The notes under the pieces are model-generated. The model was given only the letters and a program-made list of their open reading frames with translations, ran no database searches and was not told where the DNA came from. DNA of 64,000 nucleotides from Mallotus nudiflorus. Lineage: Eukaryota; Streptophyta; Magnoliopsida; Malpighiales; Euphorbiaceae. This document shows, one piece after another, positions 40,382 to 51,429 of this stretch (the stretch's first letter is position 1; each line of letters begins with the position of its first letter). The DNA is taken from positions 248,001 through 312,000 of the forward strand of contig CANTUR010000682.1 of assembly GCA_947683625.1 (NCBI GenBank), in the 5' to 3' direction. Made by a program: the position numbers and the translations under genes.

Positions 40382-41187
40382 TATAGATGGCAGAGTTTAG
40401 TGCATGTCCAAGATTTTAGCAACTGTAACATTGTTTGAACTCAGGGCTTTAGAGAACGCACTATTATATCATAAATATATGATGTGCAGATGAGGAGTCA
40501 CTACCCAAGGTAATAAATGCAACAATTCAAAGGTGGTGGTACTCGATTCTCTAAAAGAAAGCTAGCACCACAAAGAGGAGATTCTGGATATGGAATACCA
40601 ACTTCTCTTAGTTTTTTGTTCATTTAGAATTAGTTTATCAATTATTAAATCATTCCCTATTTACATGCAATTTCATATAAACCCTAATTTTGCATAAATC
40701 TAATTCCAAGGAAATTAGTCATAAAAAAACACATAAACAATGCATCCAAATAGCACAATATCCCTAAATTAGTTTATTATATATTAGTTTTATTTAAAGT
40801 CAGCTAAATCTACATATTTTATTTACAAGTGAAAAATATGCTAAAGGTGGGCCTTATTAAACTAGTGAGCCTATGTCTATTTGTTTTAATTCTAAAAAGT
40901 GGGCTTAAGTCTATTAATTTTAAGGGAAAAGAGTTGGGTTAGATTAGTGGGCCTAGTTCTAATTAATTTTAATTTAAATGAAATGATCCTAAATTTATTT
41001 ATGTTAAAAAAGAAAATAATTTAAATGGGATGAGTTAAGTCTAAATTAATTTTAATTGAGCTAAAGTGGGCTTAAGTCTTAGTTAATCCTAATGGATCTA
41101 ATTTTATTTTAAAGTTAATTAAACCTAAATCCAATTTTAAAAACCTATTAATTAAATGAGTTAAAGCCTAACATGAGCTAAGGGCCC
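40382..41187 (-). mobile_element. T2 5' LTR, first part
   Basis: It matches 24004-24807 of the 3' LTR. It stops at GGCCC (41183-41187), where T3 is inserted, and continues at 59086. Confidence 0.87.
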
Positions 41188-41800
41188 TATAAGCACTTAA
41201 TTTCGGGATGCAATTATGCACGTGTACGACAAAAGACCTTATGATGAAAATCTAATTGAGAATTGATCTCTAGTTTCGAGTTTCATGATTTAAAGGACTA
41301 AATTCAACATTTTGTGGATTTAATTGGAAAATTGGCTTTTTTAGGGATTTGATTATAGAAATTAGAAAATTTTGAGGCCCTTTTTATTGTAATTTAATTT
41401 TCAAAAAATGGTTAGTCGACATTTAATTTTGATCAACATTAGTCAATGCTAGTCGGTAAATGCTGATTTCGCTAAAAAGTGATTTTTATGCAATTTTTTA
41501 CATTGAATTTGTCATTTTTTAGATTTTTCATTGGTCCAGGACACCACGTGTCTGCGTGTGAGTCTTTAATTTTTCAAAATCGTATCACTTTCTCATTATC
41601 CAGATTTTAAAAATTCAAAAAATAAAATACACACTGAGAGACTCGTGATCTTGCTCCTAACTATTATGCAACTTCCCTGCATGATCACAAGAGTTGAGGT
41701 GGTTGGGTTTGGCTTTAAAAGCCAGAAGGGGAGGTTGTAAAGGGGGACTAGCTAGAGAAGGGAGGCAGAGAGAGTCTATGAAGAGTTATTTTATTAATTA
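41188..41800 (+). mobile_element. T3 5' LTR, truncated
   Basis: The first 600 bp parallel 57169-57780, including the GGCTTTAAAAGCCAGAAGGGGAG region at 41710 and 57719. The rest of the LTR and the primer site are missing. Sequence passes straight into the leader. Confidence 0.78.
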
Positions 41801-41809
41801 TTATTTTAT

Positions 41810-42830
41810 TCTTGTATTCATTCTGCATGTCGCTATTAAACTGATGGCATTGGTTTATGATTCCATAATTCCACTAGCTTCATAGAGTTATAAATTGGCT
41901 AACTATCACTCTTAGCCTTAACTTGGTTTAAGAGAGATTAACAGGCTCATCTGACCAAAGTCTGTAACCTAAGTCCTAAAGGGGCGTAGTCTTCTCTCAA
42001 GTTTGAAAAGGATGCCAGACCCCTTTAACCTTGGCCTGTAACTCAAGTCTTAAAGGAGGGCATCTTGCTAAGATGACCTTGACCTTTTTATCAGACCCTA
42101 ACCACATATAATGGCTTAGTTACTTCCTTTAGGATCTCCCAAAAATTGCTTGTATAATTTTTTGCCATGAGGTATTTCTATCTATAAAAGCCCAGTCCCA
42201 TACTTTTGAAGCCTACTTGGGCGAATAAAGATTGGGTTAGACCTTTATACTCAGAACTATTGTTTCTATAATTATTACCCTAAAGAATTTCTATCTATAA
42301 AAGCCAAGGCCCATACTTTTGAAGTGCCTTAGGGTAATGAATATTGGGCTAAACCTTTATACTTAGAAATGTTGTTTCTATGTTCATTGCTTTAAGAGAG
42401 ATCTGGCATGTGCATTGGTCCCTCATATCTCCCATTGATATTAAGACCAAGACAAAAATTCCTAGGACAAGAGACTCACCATTGAACATGTGTGTGAGAG
42501 GAATAAGGTTAGAAGGATGTATATTGTACACTTAATTGATACTTGCTACTTATTGCATAGCACGTCATGCATACATGCATCTCATTCATCATACTAATAC
42601 CTTATTTTGCAGCCATCATAGATATGTTGGGGTCTTCTTATATTTAGGAATGACAAGGTGGCAAACTAAGAAAAATGAGTTAGAGTCCTAAAGCCTTAGC
42701 AAAGGAAATCTTGAACAGACTAAATAGTCTGGAAAGAAGCCTTATCAACCTACTTTACTTGGAAGTTAAACTAACTTCACCTAAATCTAAATAAATGGAA
42801 CAACAATAAAGGAACTATACCTTAGAAGAT
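41810..42830 (+). other. T3 leader
   Basis: Non-coding. It contains a tandem duplication of about 115 bp (42167-42280 and 42283-42390), each unit with a CTATCTATAAAAGCC motif and a TTTATACTYAGAA motif. The homologous T2 leader has this unit once. Confidence 0.6.
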
Positions 42831-42839
42831 ATCAAGGGA

Positions 42840-43470
42840 GCTCTAATGGATGACATAAGGGCTGTGATGCAAGATGAGTAGAGATAAGCACTATCCGGAC
42901 TGTTGCAACCTACTATTGTCATACCATTACCTACAATTGAACAAGCACCTATCGTTGCTACTGTCCCACCTACTATAAATTCTTTACCTACTGCAAATAA
43001 TGCTGGGGGTAACCTGCTGCTAAAAACCCACTTGCTATTGATATGAAGCCAGAGGATGTTAAGAATTACATAGTAGAGAAGGCAAAGAAAGAATCCCTTG
43101 AACTGGTACATAATCGTAAGTCCAAGTAGATGCGAGCACTGACATAGAAGATGTCCAATATGGAAGAGCTGATTAGGGGACAAAGCATGGGATATTCATT
43201 TGACTTTGATGATATGCTGCTAATGGAGGTTAATAAGCTACCTGAGAAGTCCAAAATTCCTCAGCTGCAGATGTTTGATGGAATTGGAGATCCTAGGATT
43301 CATCTCAGTTAATACAAAATAACTATGAGCACTACTAAGGCCCTATTAGAAGTGATCACTAGGTTATTTGTATTATCTTTAGAGGGAATGACTGTAAACT
43401 GGTATCATAGGCTGGAGAAATCTGTGAGAGCTAACTAGAAAGAACTATGTACTACCTTTTTAAGATAATA
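42840..43470 (+). pseudogene. T3 gag, N-terminal remnant
   Basis: In broken frames the plus strand reads MDDIRAVMQDE, a Pro/Ile/Thr linker, a KKESLEL-type helix, MEELIRGQSMGYSFDFDDM, then KIPQLQMFDGIGDPRIHLS. After a stop the frame resumes with LSLEGMTVNWYHRLEKS. The FDGxxDPxxHL and LxGxxxxWYxxL patterns identify the Tat/Ogre capsid-containing gag. It ends abruptly near 43470, where the inner Tat block starts. No zinc-binding tail remains. Confidence 0.75.
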
Positions 43471-43763
43471 TATCATCATGCACATCATAAATAGCATGTA
43501 TACACTTGCATACATTTTTTTATGAAATACTTATTTTGTATAATAAAAGTCTTTAAGCCTAGACAAGATTGTATAGATACTCTGTTACTAACATTTGAAA
43601 TTAGTGTTGTGAAAGTACAGGAAAGTAATTAGAATGTGCACATGTAAAGCATCTAAAAGGAAAAGGTGGCACTAATAAAGGTGAACTTGATACTCAATGG
43701 GACTTTAGACCTCAAGAGTCTAAAAGGGCCCATCTAGTGAGGGAATATCATCGGCAGTGATAC

Positions 43764-44006
43764 TTATAAAAGCATCATCTTGGCTATCTTAAGAGGCTGG
43801 ATAGGACATTCAAGCTCCTCAGATTTAGCATCCATCTCTATAGTCTCATTGAGAGAATCATTTGGAATATATTCCATAATAGTTAGACCAATGTAGGATA
43901 TGGAATATGGTGATGAGAAGGTCCAATATATCAATAATACATTTGTAGACCCTACAAAGGGAAGAATGCACTTAAAACTTAAAATGAATGTACTCTGAAA
44001 AATCAT
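43764..44006 (-). pseudogene. antisense ORF of the inner Tat element: PMD-associated C-terminal exon region
   Basis: 80 codons antisense to the element, containing IMEYIPNDSLNETIEMD followed by the acidic AKSEELECPIQPLK. This is the counterpart of T2 30110-30382 and of T3 54090-53900. Sequence upstream on this strand (44040-44700) is homologous to T2 29480-30100 and shows no recognisable mobile domain. Confidence 0.55.
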
Positions 44007-44719
44007 GTAATCATGAAATAAGATTGCTAACTCCTGAAATTTTTTTTATAGGAGATATCAAGAAGAGGAATGAAGCCCTCTACCATAGCATTAATGGAAT
44101 GGTAAAAATACAAATGTAGCCCAAAGCCATAACTTCAATGGTGGAGTATCATGACCTTGCGATAAGAGACAAATCTAAAGGGAAGAATGCAAAAAAAGAA
44201 TAACATTGCATTTTAACAAAATTTCTTCACTTGCGAATAGACCATACTAATTTATGGTAGTTTGTGTAGGGAAGAACAAAAGAGAATAAAGAAGGTGAAA
44301 GGAGCCAATGCATCAATAAGAATGGGAAAGGTTGCAAATGCTAATCATTCATCAAAAGTATCATCTTGCATGGCAAGCACTCATCAAGATAATAAAGGGA
44401 AGTAACAGAACTCTATTTCCTTAGATTCTATAATAAAGTACCATCTTAATCATAAAATTCACAAATTAAAAGGAAATTCATCCACTTCACGAGATCATGT
44501 GCAAAAAGCCTATCTCATTACTTTTGATCATAGTGGCTTTCTTTTTTTACCCTCGCAGAATTTAGATGAGTATTTAATAGTTTTGTGCTAAGAGTTTATA
44601 AACTCTAATCAATATAATGCTGGCTTTGCACCTAAATAAGGGGAAGAAAATGTAAAAACAAAATCTATGGACATGAAGCATAAATTGCTTGAATTTTAAA
44701 TTATCATTTTAGTCTTTTA

Positions 44720-45000
44720 ATGATAAATGTGTATATAATCTACTCCAATGCTTAGAAATGAGGATGAGTACAAATCCTTTGACGGTATCCATGCTGAGTA
44801 ATATGAGAAAAGCGAGGGAACACTAAGAGGAGAATTGAAATAAGAGCAAGCATAATATACTCCAATGCTCAGAAATGAGTAAGAGTACAAACATGAAACC
44901 TCTAACAGTAATACAAGAAAGGCAAAGGTTGCTCTATTTACTCCAATGCTGCATAATAGTATGAGTATCCAAAGGACCTTTCTGATAATTAGAATTTGAT
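44720..45000. repeat. degenerate 120-bp repeat, counterpart of T2 28860-29250
   Basis: Two to three units with TACTCCAATGCT landmarks, the reverse complement of the AGCATTAGAGTA units in T2. Confidence 0.65.
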
Positions 45001-45454
45001 TTTTATGCTTAATTTCCAAGAGTTTTGTTTAGTCAATTCTCCATAAAATTAGATATGGAAGTAAGCTCTTCACTTAGTAAAAGACATGTTCTCAGCATAA
45101 GATGGTTAACGATGCCTTTGACCTTTGTAAATGGCGAAATAAATGATAGTCATGAAAATAAAAAATAGTGAGATTTATTAAGTGCACGTTATCTCATGAA
45201 AAGTTATGAATTTTCTCATAAATTTTCAACACTATAAGGTACTTTTGTGCATTCATCATGATTAAAACTAACTTTAATAAGTCTATAGGAATTTGCAAAT
45301 TTGAAGAAAGATCACCCAACTGGTAGAAATGGTTAACACAATAAAATTAAAATCAGTCAGTATAGAAATTCTAATTTGTTAACATAGTAAAATTCAAAGT
45401 CAGTCAACACTGAGAATTCAAAGCATTTAACTTAAATAACCAAAGGTAAAATTT

Positions 45455-45960
45455 TCAAGAAATTATAGATTGTAGCATTAAAGGCGAGCAATGAAAGGAT
45501 TATAGTCAATTTGCAAGCAATTATAGATTGCAGCATCAAAGGCAAGCAATGAGAGGGTTGTAGTTAATTAAAATTAGCGAGCAGTTATTGACTATAGCAT
45601 TATCAAAGGCGAGCAATGAAAGGATTGCAGTCAATTTGTAAGCAATTATGGATTACAGCATCGAAGGAGAGTAACGAGAGGGTTATAGTTAATTAAAATT
45701 AGCGAGCAGTTATGGACTGTAGCATTATCAAAGGTGAGCAATGAAAGGATTACAGGCAATTTATGAGCAATTATAGATTGTAGCATCATCAGTGAGCAAC
45801 AAAAGGGTTGTAGCTAATTACCAACAATTATGGATTGTAGCATCATTGATGAGCAATGAAAGGGTTGTAGCTAATCTTGAGCAATTTGGATTACAGCATC
45901 ATCAGTGAGCAATGAAAGTGTTGTAGCTAATCACGAGCAATTATGGATTATAGCATAATC
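45455..45960. repeat. tandem array of 56-64-bp units
   Basis: The AATTATGGATTGTAGCA landmark recurs at 45461, 45519, 45583, 45644, 45708, 45769, 45826, 45882 and 45939. Spacings alternate 64 and 61 in the middle (58, 64, 61, 64, 61, 57, 56, 57), which hints at a dimeric higher-order unit. Confidence 0.88.
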
Positions 45961-45964
45961 CTAT

Positions 45965-46370
45965 AAGATAATTCAGACTATACGACTAAGTGTAGTCGGC
46001 ATTGTACGATCGAGTATAATGTATTTTCAACTAAGATTATACGACCGAGTATAATCAGCATCATACGACCTAGTGTGATGTTTCTTTTTAAAACAGACTA
46101 TACGATAAAGTGTAGTCGACATTGTATGACTGAGTGCAATATATCCTCAATTAAGATTATATGATCGAGTATAATCAACATTAGATGACCAAGTGTGATG
46201 TTCCTTTTCAATTCAGACTATACGTCCGAGTGTAGTTGACATTGTATGATCGAGTGCAATGAGTTCCTTTCACCTAAGACTATACAACCAAGTATAGTCA
46301 ATATCATACAACCGAGTATGATATGTCATTTTAAATCAATACTATATGTTTGAGTATAGCAAGTTCATAA
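45965..46370. repeat. 120-bp tandem array with hairpin-forming half-units
   Basis: AGACTATACG recurs at 45975, 46095 and 46215, and AGATTATA at 46034 and 46154, giving an exact 120-bp period of two half-units. Each half-unit is an interrupted palindrome of the form GACTATAC-(GACCGA)-GTGTAGTC. Confidence 0.88.
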
Positions 46371-46466
46371 GCAAAAGCTTCAAGAAGCACAAGTAAGTAT
46401 CTTAACTTTTAATTAAGAAATTAGGTGCTAGTTTACATTGCTATAATTTGTTAAGGAAACAACGAT

Positions 46467-46479
46467 AAAGGGGGGCAAC
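46467..46479 (+). other. inner Tat polypurine tract
   Basis: AAAGGGGGGCAAC lies directly before the LTR start TGTAGACAACC. Confidence 0.8.
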
Positions 46480-48544
46480 TGTAGACAACCAATTTCGGGA
46501 TGATGAGTTATGGATACAAAAAAAGACTCCAATGATGAAAATATCATGAATAGGTCTTCAATATTTGAACTTTGAAAATTCAAGGGTCTAATTGCATTTT
46601 TTTCAAAGAAAGGATTTAAGATTTTCATGGACTAAATTGTAATGCTTTTTAGGGATCTAATTGCAAAATGTAAATTCTTTCAAGGACCTTTATGTAAGTA
46701 AAAGTTAAAAAAAGGGTGATAATTCCGGTCGAAATTACATTCCTTCCGCTAATTATCGAATTTTCCAGATAAATCTCAAATTTTCTAGATAAATTGAGTC
46801 CTAATTGGTCTGAAATTCTCCTAAAATTATTTTGATAATGTTTTTAAAGAAATAGAAGTCTTTTAGGAATCAATTTATAATTAGGGTGTCAAAATGTATC
46901 CATATATAAGGAGGGCTTTGGCTCTGGAAAGAAGGAGAAACAAAGAACAAAGGGAAGGCGCAGGAGAGGGAAGAAAAAAGGGAACGAAACAAAAAGAAAA
47001 GAGAGAAAGAAAGAAAAAAATAAGAAAAAAAGAGAAAAATATTATTCTCTATAAATTTCTTTTTGCTTTATTTATTAAAAAGATATTTGAAGAATTTTTA
47101 AGGAATAATATTCGAAGTCTTATCAAAGAATCGTGATTTTACAAATCTGAGGAGCATTCCATTAAAATCATCCATAAGCATCATTTTCTCTTTGTTCTCT
47201 TTTATTTGATTTCTTTTTGATTTCATTAATTTTTAATTTTTTTGATTATTTTATTATTTATTCACTAATCACAATTTTTATTTTTTTTATGGTGATTATG
47301 GAGGAAAACACATGATGGTCATATTTGAAGAATCAAATCTATAAAAGGTCCATAGAATGCCATGAATATGACCTTGTAGAGATAAAGTTTCTAGGGTTTT
47401 TTTTTATTATTTTTTATTGATTAATTTTATTTATTTATTTTTGGGATTGTATTAATTATTTTTATTTTCAATAGATTATTGTAATAGCCCTAATAGTGGG
47501 AATAGTGGAATTATATGTATGATTGCATGTTTATGTTATTTAATTGATTAATAAAATTAGGGTTTTAATTGGGTAATTAATTAAAATTAATGGAGGAAGT
47601 AGATTAACTGAGGTTGCATATTAATGAAAATTAGGGTTTTAGAAGGAATTAATTTAATTAGTTGTTTAATATTTTATTTAATTATTTTAATATATTTTAT
47701 TTGTTTTTGGGCTTGTTTATTTATTTTTATGTGTTTTGGGCCTTAAGCCCATATAAGATTCTAATCCACCCATTTAAATTTAGATTTTTTAGGTTTAATT
47801 GATTAAAATGCATTTTAGGCCCATAATTAATTAGCTTTTTAGGTTAAAGATAACTTAAGCTCATCTAGTAAATTAGACATAGGCCCACTTAATTTAATTT
47901 AATTAATTGAGACTTAGCCCACTTAATTTAAGTCTTTTTCATAATTTGTAGATTTAAGATCACCTTAGAATTAAAATGTGTAGAATTAGACCCATTAATT
48001 CAACCTCTATAAATTGTAGATTTAGGCCCATTTTTAGAATTAAAATAAATAGACTTAGGTTCATGTAATTAAAATTAAAAGGAATTAGTCTTTAGGCTCA
48101 CTTATTAAAACAAGTAGACTTAGCTCATTTAATTAAAATTCATGTATATTAGACTAACTTAGGGATTATATGTTTGACTGAATGCATTATTTACTTGTAT
48201 TTTGATGATTGGTTTGCCTTGGAGTTAATTGCTAGAATAAGGGTTTAAATGAAATTGCATGTAAATAAAGGATAATATAGTAATTCATAAACTAATTCTA
48301 AATGAATACGAGGCTGAAGGAAGTTGGTATTCCATATCTAGAATCTCCTGGTTATGGTACTAGCTTTCTTTTAGGGAATCGAGTACCATATTTTCAATTT
48401 GTCCTAGTTATTACCTTGAGTGGTGACTCCTCATCTCTATGCCATGTCTTTGCGATAGTGGTTAGTGTGTTTTCTAGTGCCCTAAGATCAAATTGTGTTA
48501 TGGTTGCTAAAATCTTAGACGCACGCTAGACCCCACCATCTACA
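46480..48544 (+). mobile_element. inner Tat LTR, 2065 bp
   Basis: It runs TGTAGACAACC to CCACCATCTACA. The last 800 bp parallel 19960-20746 and 58290-59080. The purine-rich stretch 46920-47040 produces an 80-codon Lys/Arg/Glu ORF that I regard as compositional. What follows (48545) is T3 pol, not a primer site. Confidence 0.82.
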
Positions 48545-49283
48545 GTATGTTCCTCCCGATTTTTAAATTATTAGGATATTTGATGGGACTGAGATGGACC
48601 CAAGGGTTGCAAAAATGGTGGGGAGCATGAATTACTAACTTGGATAGGGGCTAGGCAAGGATGAGCAAGGAAGTCGTAAGCTACCAAAATTCAAGAGTCA
48701 AAATGACATTAAAGGATTAGGGTGTGTTGAGACAAGATCTATTATCAAAAGGGCAAGAAAGAAGGAGAAGGCTAAGATAAATAATCCCTTAGGGAGAGTT
48801 AAGCCATTAAGTGAGAATTTCATCAAGCTAGGAGAGGGCAAGTACTATTTGGGGCAAGTACTATCTGGCTATTAAGTAGTCCATTAATGTCACTGGCAAA
48901 AATGTTCATGGGTTTGAGATTTTTAAGGACTAAATTATGGAAAACTTAGTTGAGAGCAACAAAGAAGAAGTTATTAAGCAAGTAACTAGAAGAATGGGGG
49001 ATGCTACTATTGAAGAGCTGTTGTGTCTGCCACTTGAAGAGGAGCCACTCTAGGATTTAGCTACTTCTATTAGTGATAGCTTTACTAATATTTTTTTTAT
49101 GAAGAAACTGATGTAATAACATCCGATTTCTATGAGGACAAAAAATGTGCTTTTTCTTTGGTTAATGATTTGAACACTGGTTTTGCTTAATTATGTAATA
49201 TGCATCCTGATAGTTCTGTGCATTATAATTTTGATTGTTCATGCATGTTTGACGTTAATTCAATTTAATTTGATTAATTTAAT
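48545..49283 (+). pseudogene. T3 pol N-terminal linker with a G-patch-like segment
   Basis: In shifting frames the plus strand shows VGSMNY..LGRGLGKDEQG-like sequence followed by KGLGCVETRS, a glycine-rich G-patch-like segment that Tat polyproteins carry between protease and RT. A second stretch near 48950-49060 (TRRMGDATIEELLCLPLEEEPL) has its counterpart in T2 near 31870-31930. The protease itself is missing. Confidence 0.5.
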
Positions 49284-50440
49284 ATGGGCACAAATGATAA
49301 TCCAAAGAACATTTTTATATCACATGATGTAACTCTTGAAGAGAGAGAAAATTTTGAGAGAATATTAACAAAAAGAAAGGTAGTATTTGCTTGGACCTAC
49401 AAAAACATGCCAGGTTTAGATAAAGACATTGCAGAGCATAACATTCCAACTCATTCAAAAATAAAACTAATTAAATAGAAATTACACAGGCTGAGACTAG
49501 AATGGACTGAAAAGATAAAAGAAGAAATTACTAAACAAATTCAAGCCAACTTTTTAGAGGTAGTAGATTATCCCTAATGGCTAGCAAACATAATCCCATT
49601 ACCCAAGAAAGATGGTAAGGTGTGAATTTGAGCTGATTTCAGGGGTTTAAATAAAGCATGTCCAAAGGATGACTTCCCTTTACCTCATATCAATGTGATA
49701 GTGGATAGTGCAGTGTCAAGTATTAGATACTCCTTCATGAATGGGTTCTCTGGGTATAATCAGATAATGATGGTAGTTATGGATAAGATCAAGACAACTT
49801 TCATTACGAAATGGGGGACATATTGCTATAAGGTTATGCCTTTCGGGTTGAAGAATGCAGGTGCAACATATTAATGGGTAGCCACCACTCTTTTCCATGA
49901 CATGATGCATAAAAAGTGGAGGTCTATGTAGATGATATGATGATCAAGTCAGAAACAAGAGAGGAGCATTTTGATGCATTGGACAAATTCTTAGCACGTA
50001 TTGAGAGGTATAATTTAAGACTCAACCCAAAAAAATGCATTTTTAGAGTTACTTCAGGGAAGTTGATGGGGGCATATAGTCAGTAGCAGAGGAATCAAAG
50101 TGGATCTAGATAAAGTGAAAGCCATTTAGGAAATGCCAGCACTAAGGATAAAGAAAGATGTGAGAGGGTTCATAGGCAGGTTACAATATATTAATAGGTC
50201 CATTGCAAGGCTTACTAATATTTGTGACCCAATCTTTAAGCTTATGAGAAAAGATTAACCTGTAGAGTGGAATGATGACTGTCAAAGGGCCTTTAATAAA
50301 ATAATGGAGTATCTCACTAATCCACCTGTACTTAAACCACCGAGGCTAGGTAAACCCTTAATCCTATATTTGTCTCTAGAAGAAAAGGCAATGGGGGCAA
50401 TGTTAGAACAAGAAGGGCTAGATGGGTAGAGCATTCAATG
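49284..50440 (+). pseudogene. T3 reverse transcriptase and RNase H-1 remnant
   Basis: The frame begins NIFISHDVTLEERENF, continues with FAWTYKNMPGLD (the Tat RT start) and then, past stops, WLANIIPLPKKDGKV and ADFRGLNKACPKDDFPLPHI. Next are FMNGFSGYNQIMM and KVMPFGLKNAGATY. After a frameshift near 49890 comes the catalytic YVDDMM (YVDD codons 49925-49936), then LRLNPKKCIF and KDVRGFIGRLQYINRSIA. An RNase H remnant follows (VLKPPRLGKPLILYLS). At least four stops and one frameshift make it a pseudogene. It is the best preserved gypsy RT in the window. Confidence 0.9.
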
Positions 50441-50644
50441 TATTACCTCAATAAGAAGTTCCTGCTGTATGAAGAAAAGTATGATTTGGTGGAGAGGACA
50501 TATTTGATAATGATTTGGGAAATAAGGAACTTAAGGCATTACTTTAAATCTTTTAGGGTTTAGGCCATTTTGAAAATAGACCCCTTAAAATACTTACTAC
50601 AGGCACCTACTTTGATCAGAAGGATGTCTTAATGGCTCATTCTC

Positions 50645-51180
50645 TTGACTGAATTTCATATAGAGTACATTACCATAAAAGTTATTAAAGGAAGGGCAAT
50701 AATAGAATTCCTACCTCAAAACACAGTGGAGGGCGATGAACAATGGAGCCTAAAATTCCCAGATGAGAATCTAGCAGTTGTAGAGCATCAAGAATGGAAG
50801 CTTTATTTTGATGGTGCATTAAACAACAAAAGAACCAAGTTAGGAGTGATCCTTGTCATACTAGAGGGAGAAACCATACCAATGGCTAAGAAGCTGGATT
50901 TCAAAGTAACCAATAATATGGTTGAGTATAAAGCATGCATTCATGGAATAGAAGTGACGATGGCAGCTGGAGCAAAGGGGTTATTAGTATATGGGGATTC
51001 TATATTGGTTATCAGCTAGGCTAATGAGGAATGGGAAGTGAAAGAGCAAAAGCTGAAACCTTATGTCTGCTATTTGAAAGCTTTAACAAAGAATTTCACT
51101 AAGTGTCTCTTTATCCATTTATCAAGAGATGACAATTAGATGGTAGATGCACTAGCAACATTCTTTTTAATATGGGATAG
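50645..51180 (+). pseudogene. T3 additional (Tat-type) RNase H
   Basis: An open stretch of 124 codons contains WKLYFDGALNNKRTKLGVI (first catalytic Asp near 50811), NNMVEYKACIHGIEVTMAAG (catalytic Glu at 50924-50926) and VYGDSILVIS (second Asp near 50997). After a stop it continues with KLKPYVCYLKAL and the MVDALAT block that holds the last Asp. This second, archaeal-like RNase H between the normal RNase H and integrase is a hallmark of the Tat lineage. All four acidic positions are present although the frame has stops. Confidence 0.88.
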
Positions 51181-51429
51181 TGTGAATGGGTTGACTATGA
51201 GGCCGTTAGTGATCATATAATCAAAGGCTCCATGTTATGGGGGTGAACAGATTTTAGGAATTCAGATAGGGCCTCAAAAGAAGCCATGATTTTATGATGT
51301 TTAGAGGTTCATTAAGGAAAATATCCAAATGAGGCCCATTTCAAAAGAAAGATATGCCTTACGTGTTCTTGCACGCAATTTTGCAAGTCACAATGGGGTG
51401 TTGTATAAGAGAATGTTGAATGGGATATA

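Larger units (their letters stand above)
43470..48544 (+). mobile_element. inner Tat element, 3' half only (3' region plus LTR)
   Basis: This block consists of a Tat 3' region (43470-46466), a polypurine tract and a complete LTR (46480-48544). It has no gag, pol or 5' LTR. Its LTR is much more diverged from the T3 outer LTRs than those are from each other, which favours a separate element that inserted between T3 gag and pol and then lost its 5' half. Alternatively it is the product of recombination between related elements. I see no convincing target duplication. Confidence 0.6.

Noticed and set aside
40232..40438. 68-codon plus-strand ORF across the T2 primer site
   Set aside because: Spans leader, primer site and LTR, antisense to the element.
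46894..47136. 80-codon Lys/Arg/Glu-rich ORF
   Set aside because: Purine-rich stretch of the inner Tat LTR. It is not conserved in the other LTRs.
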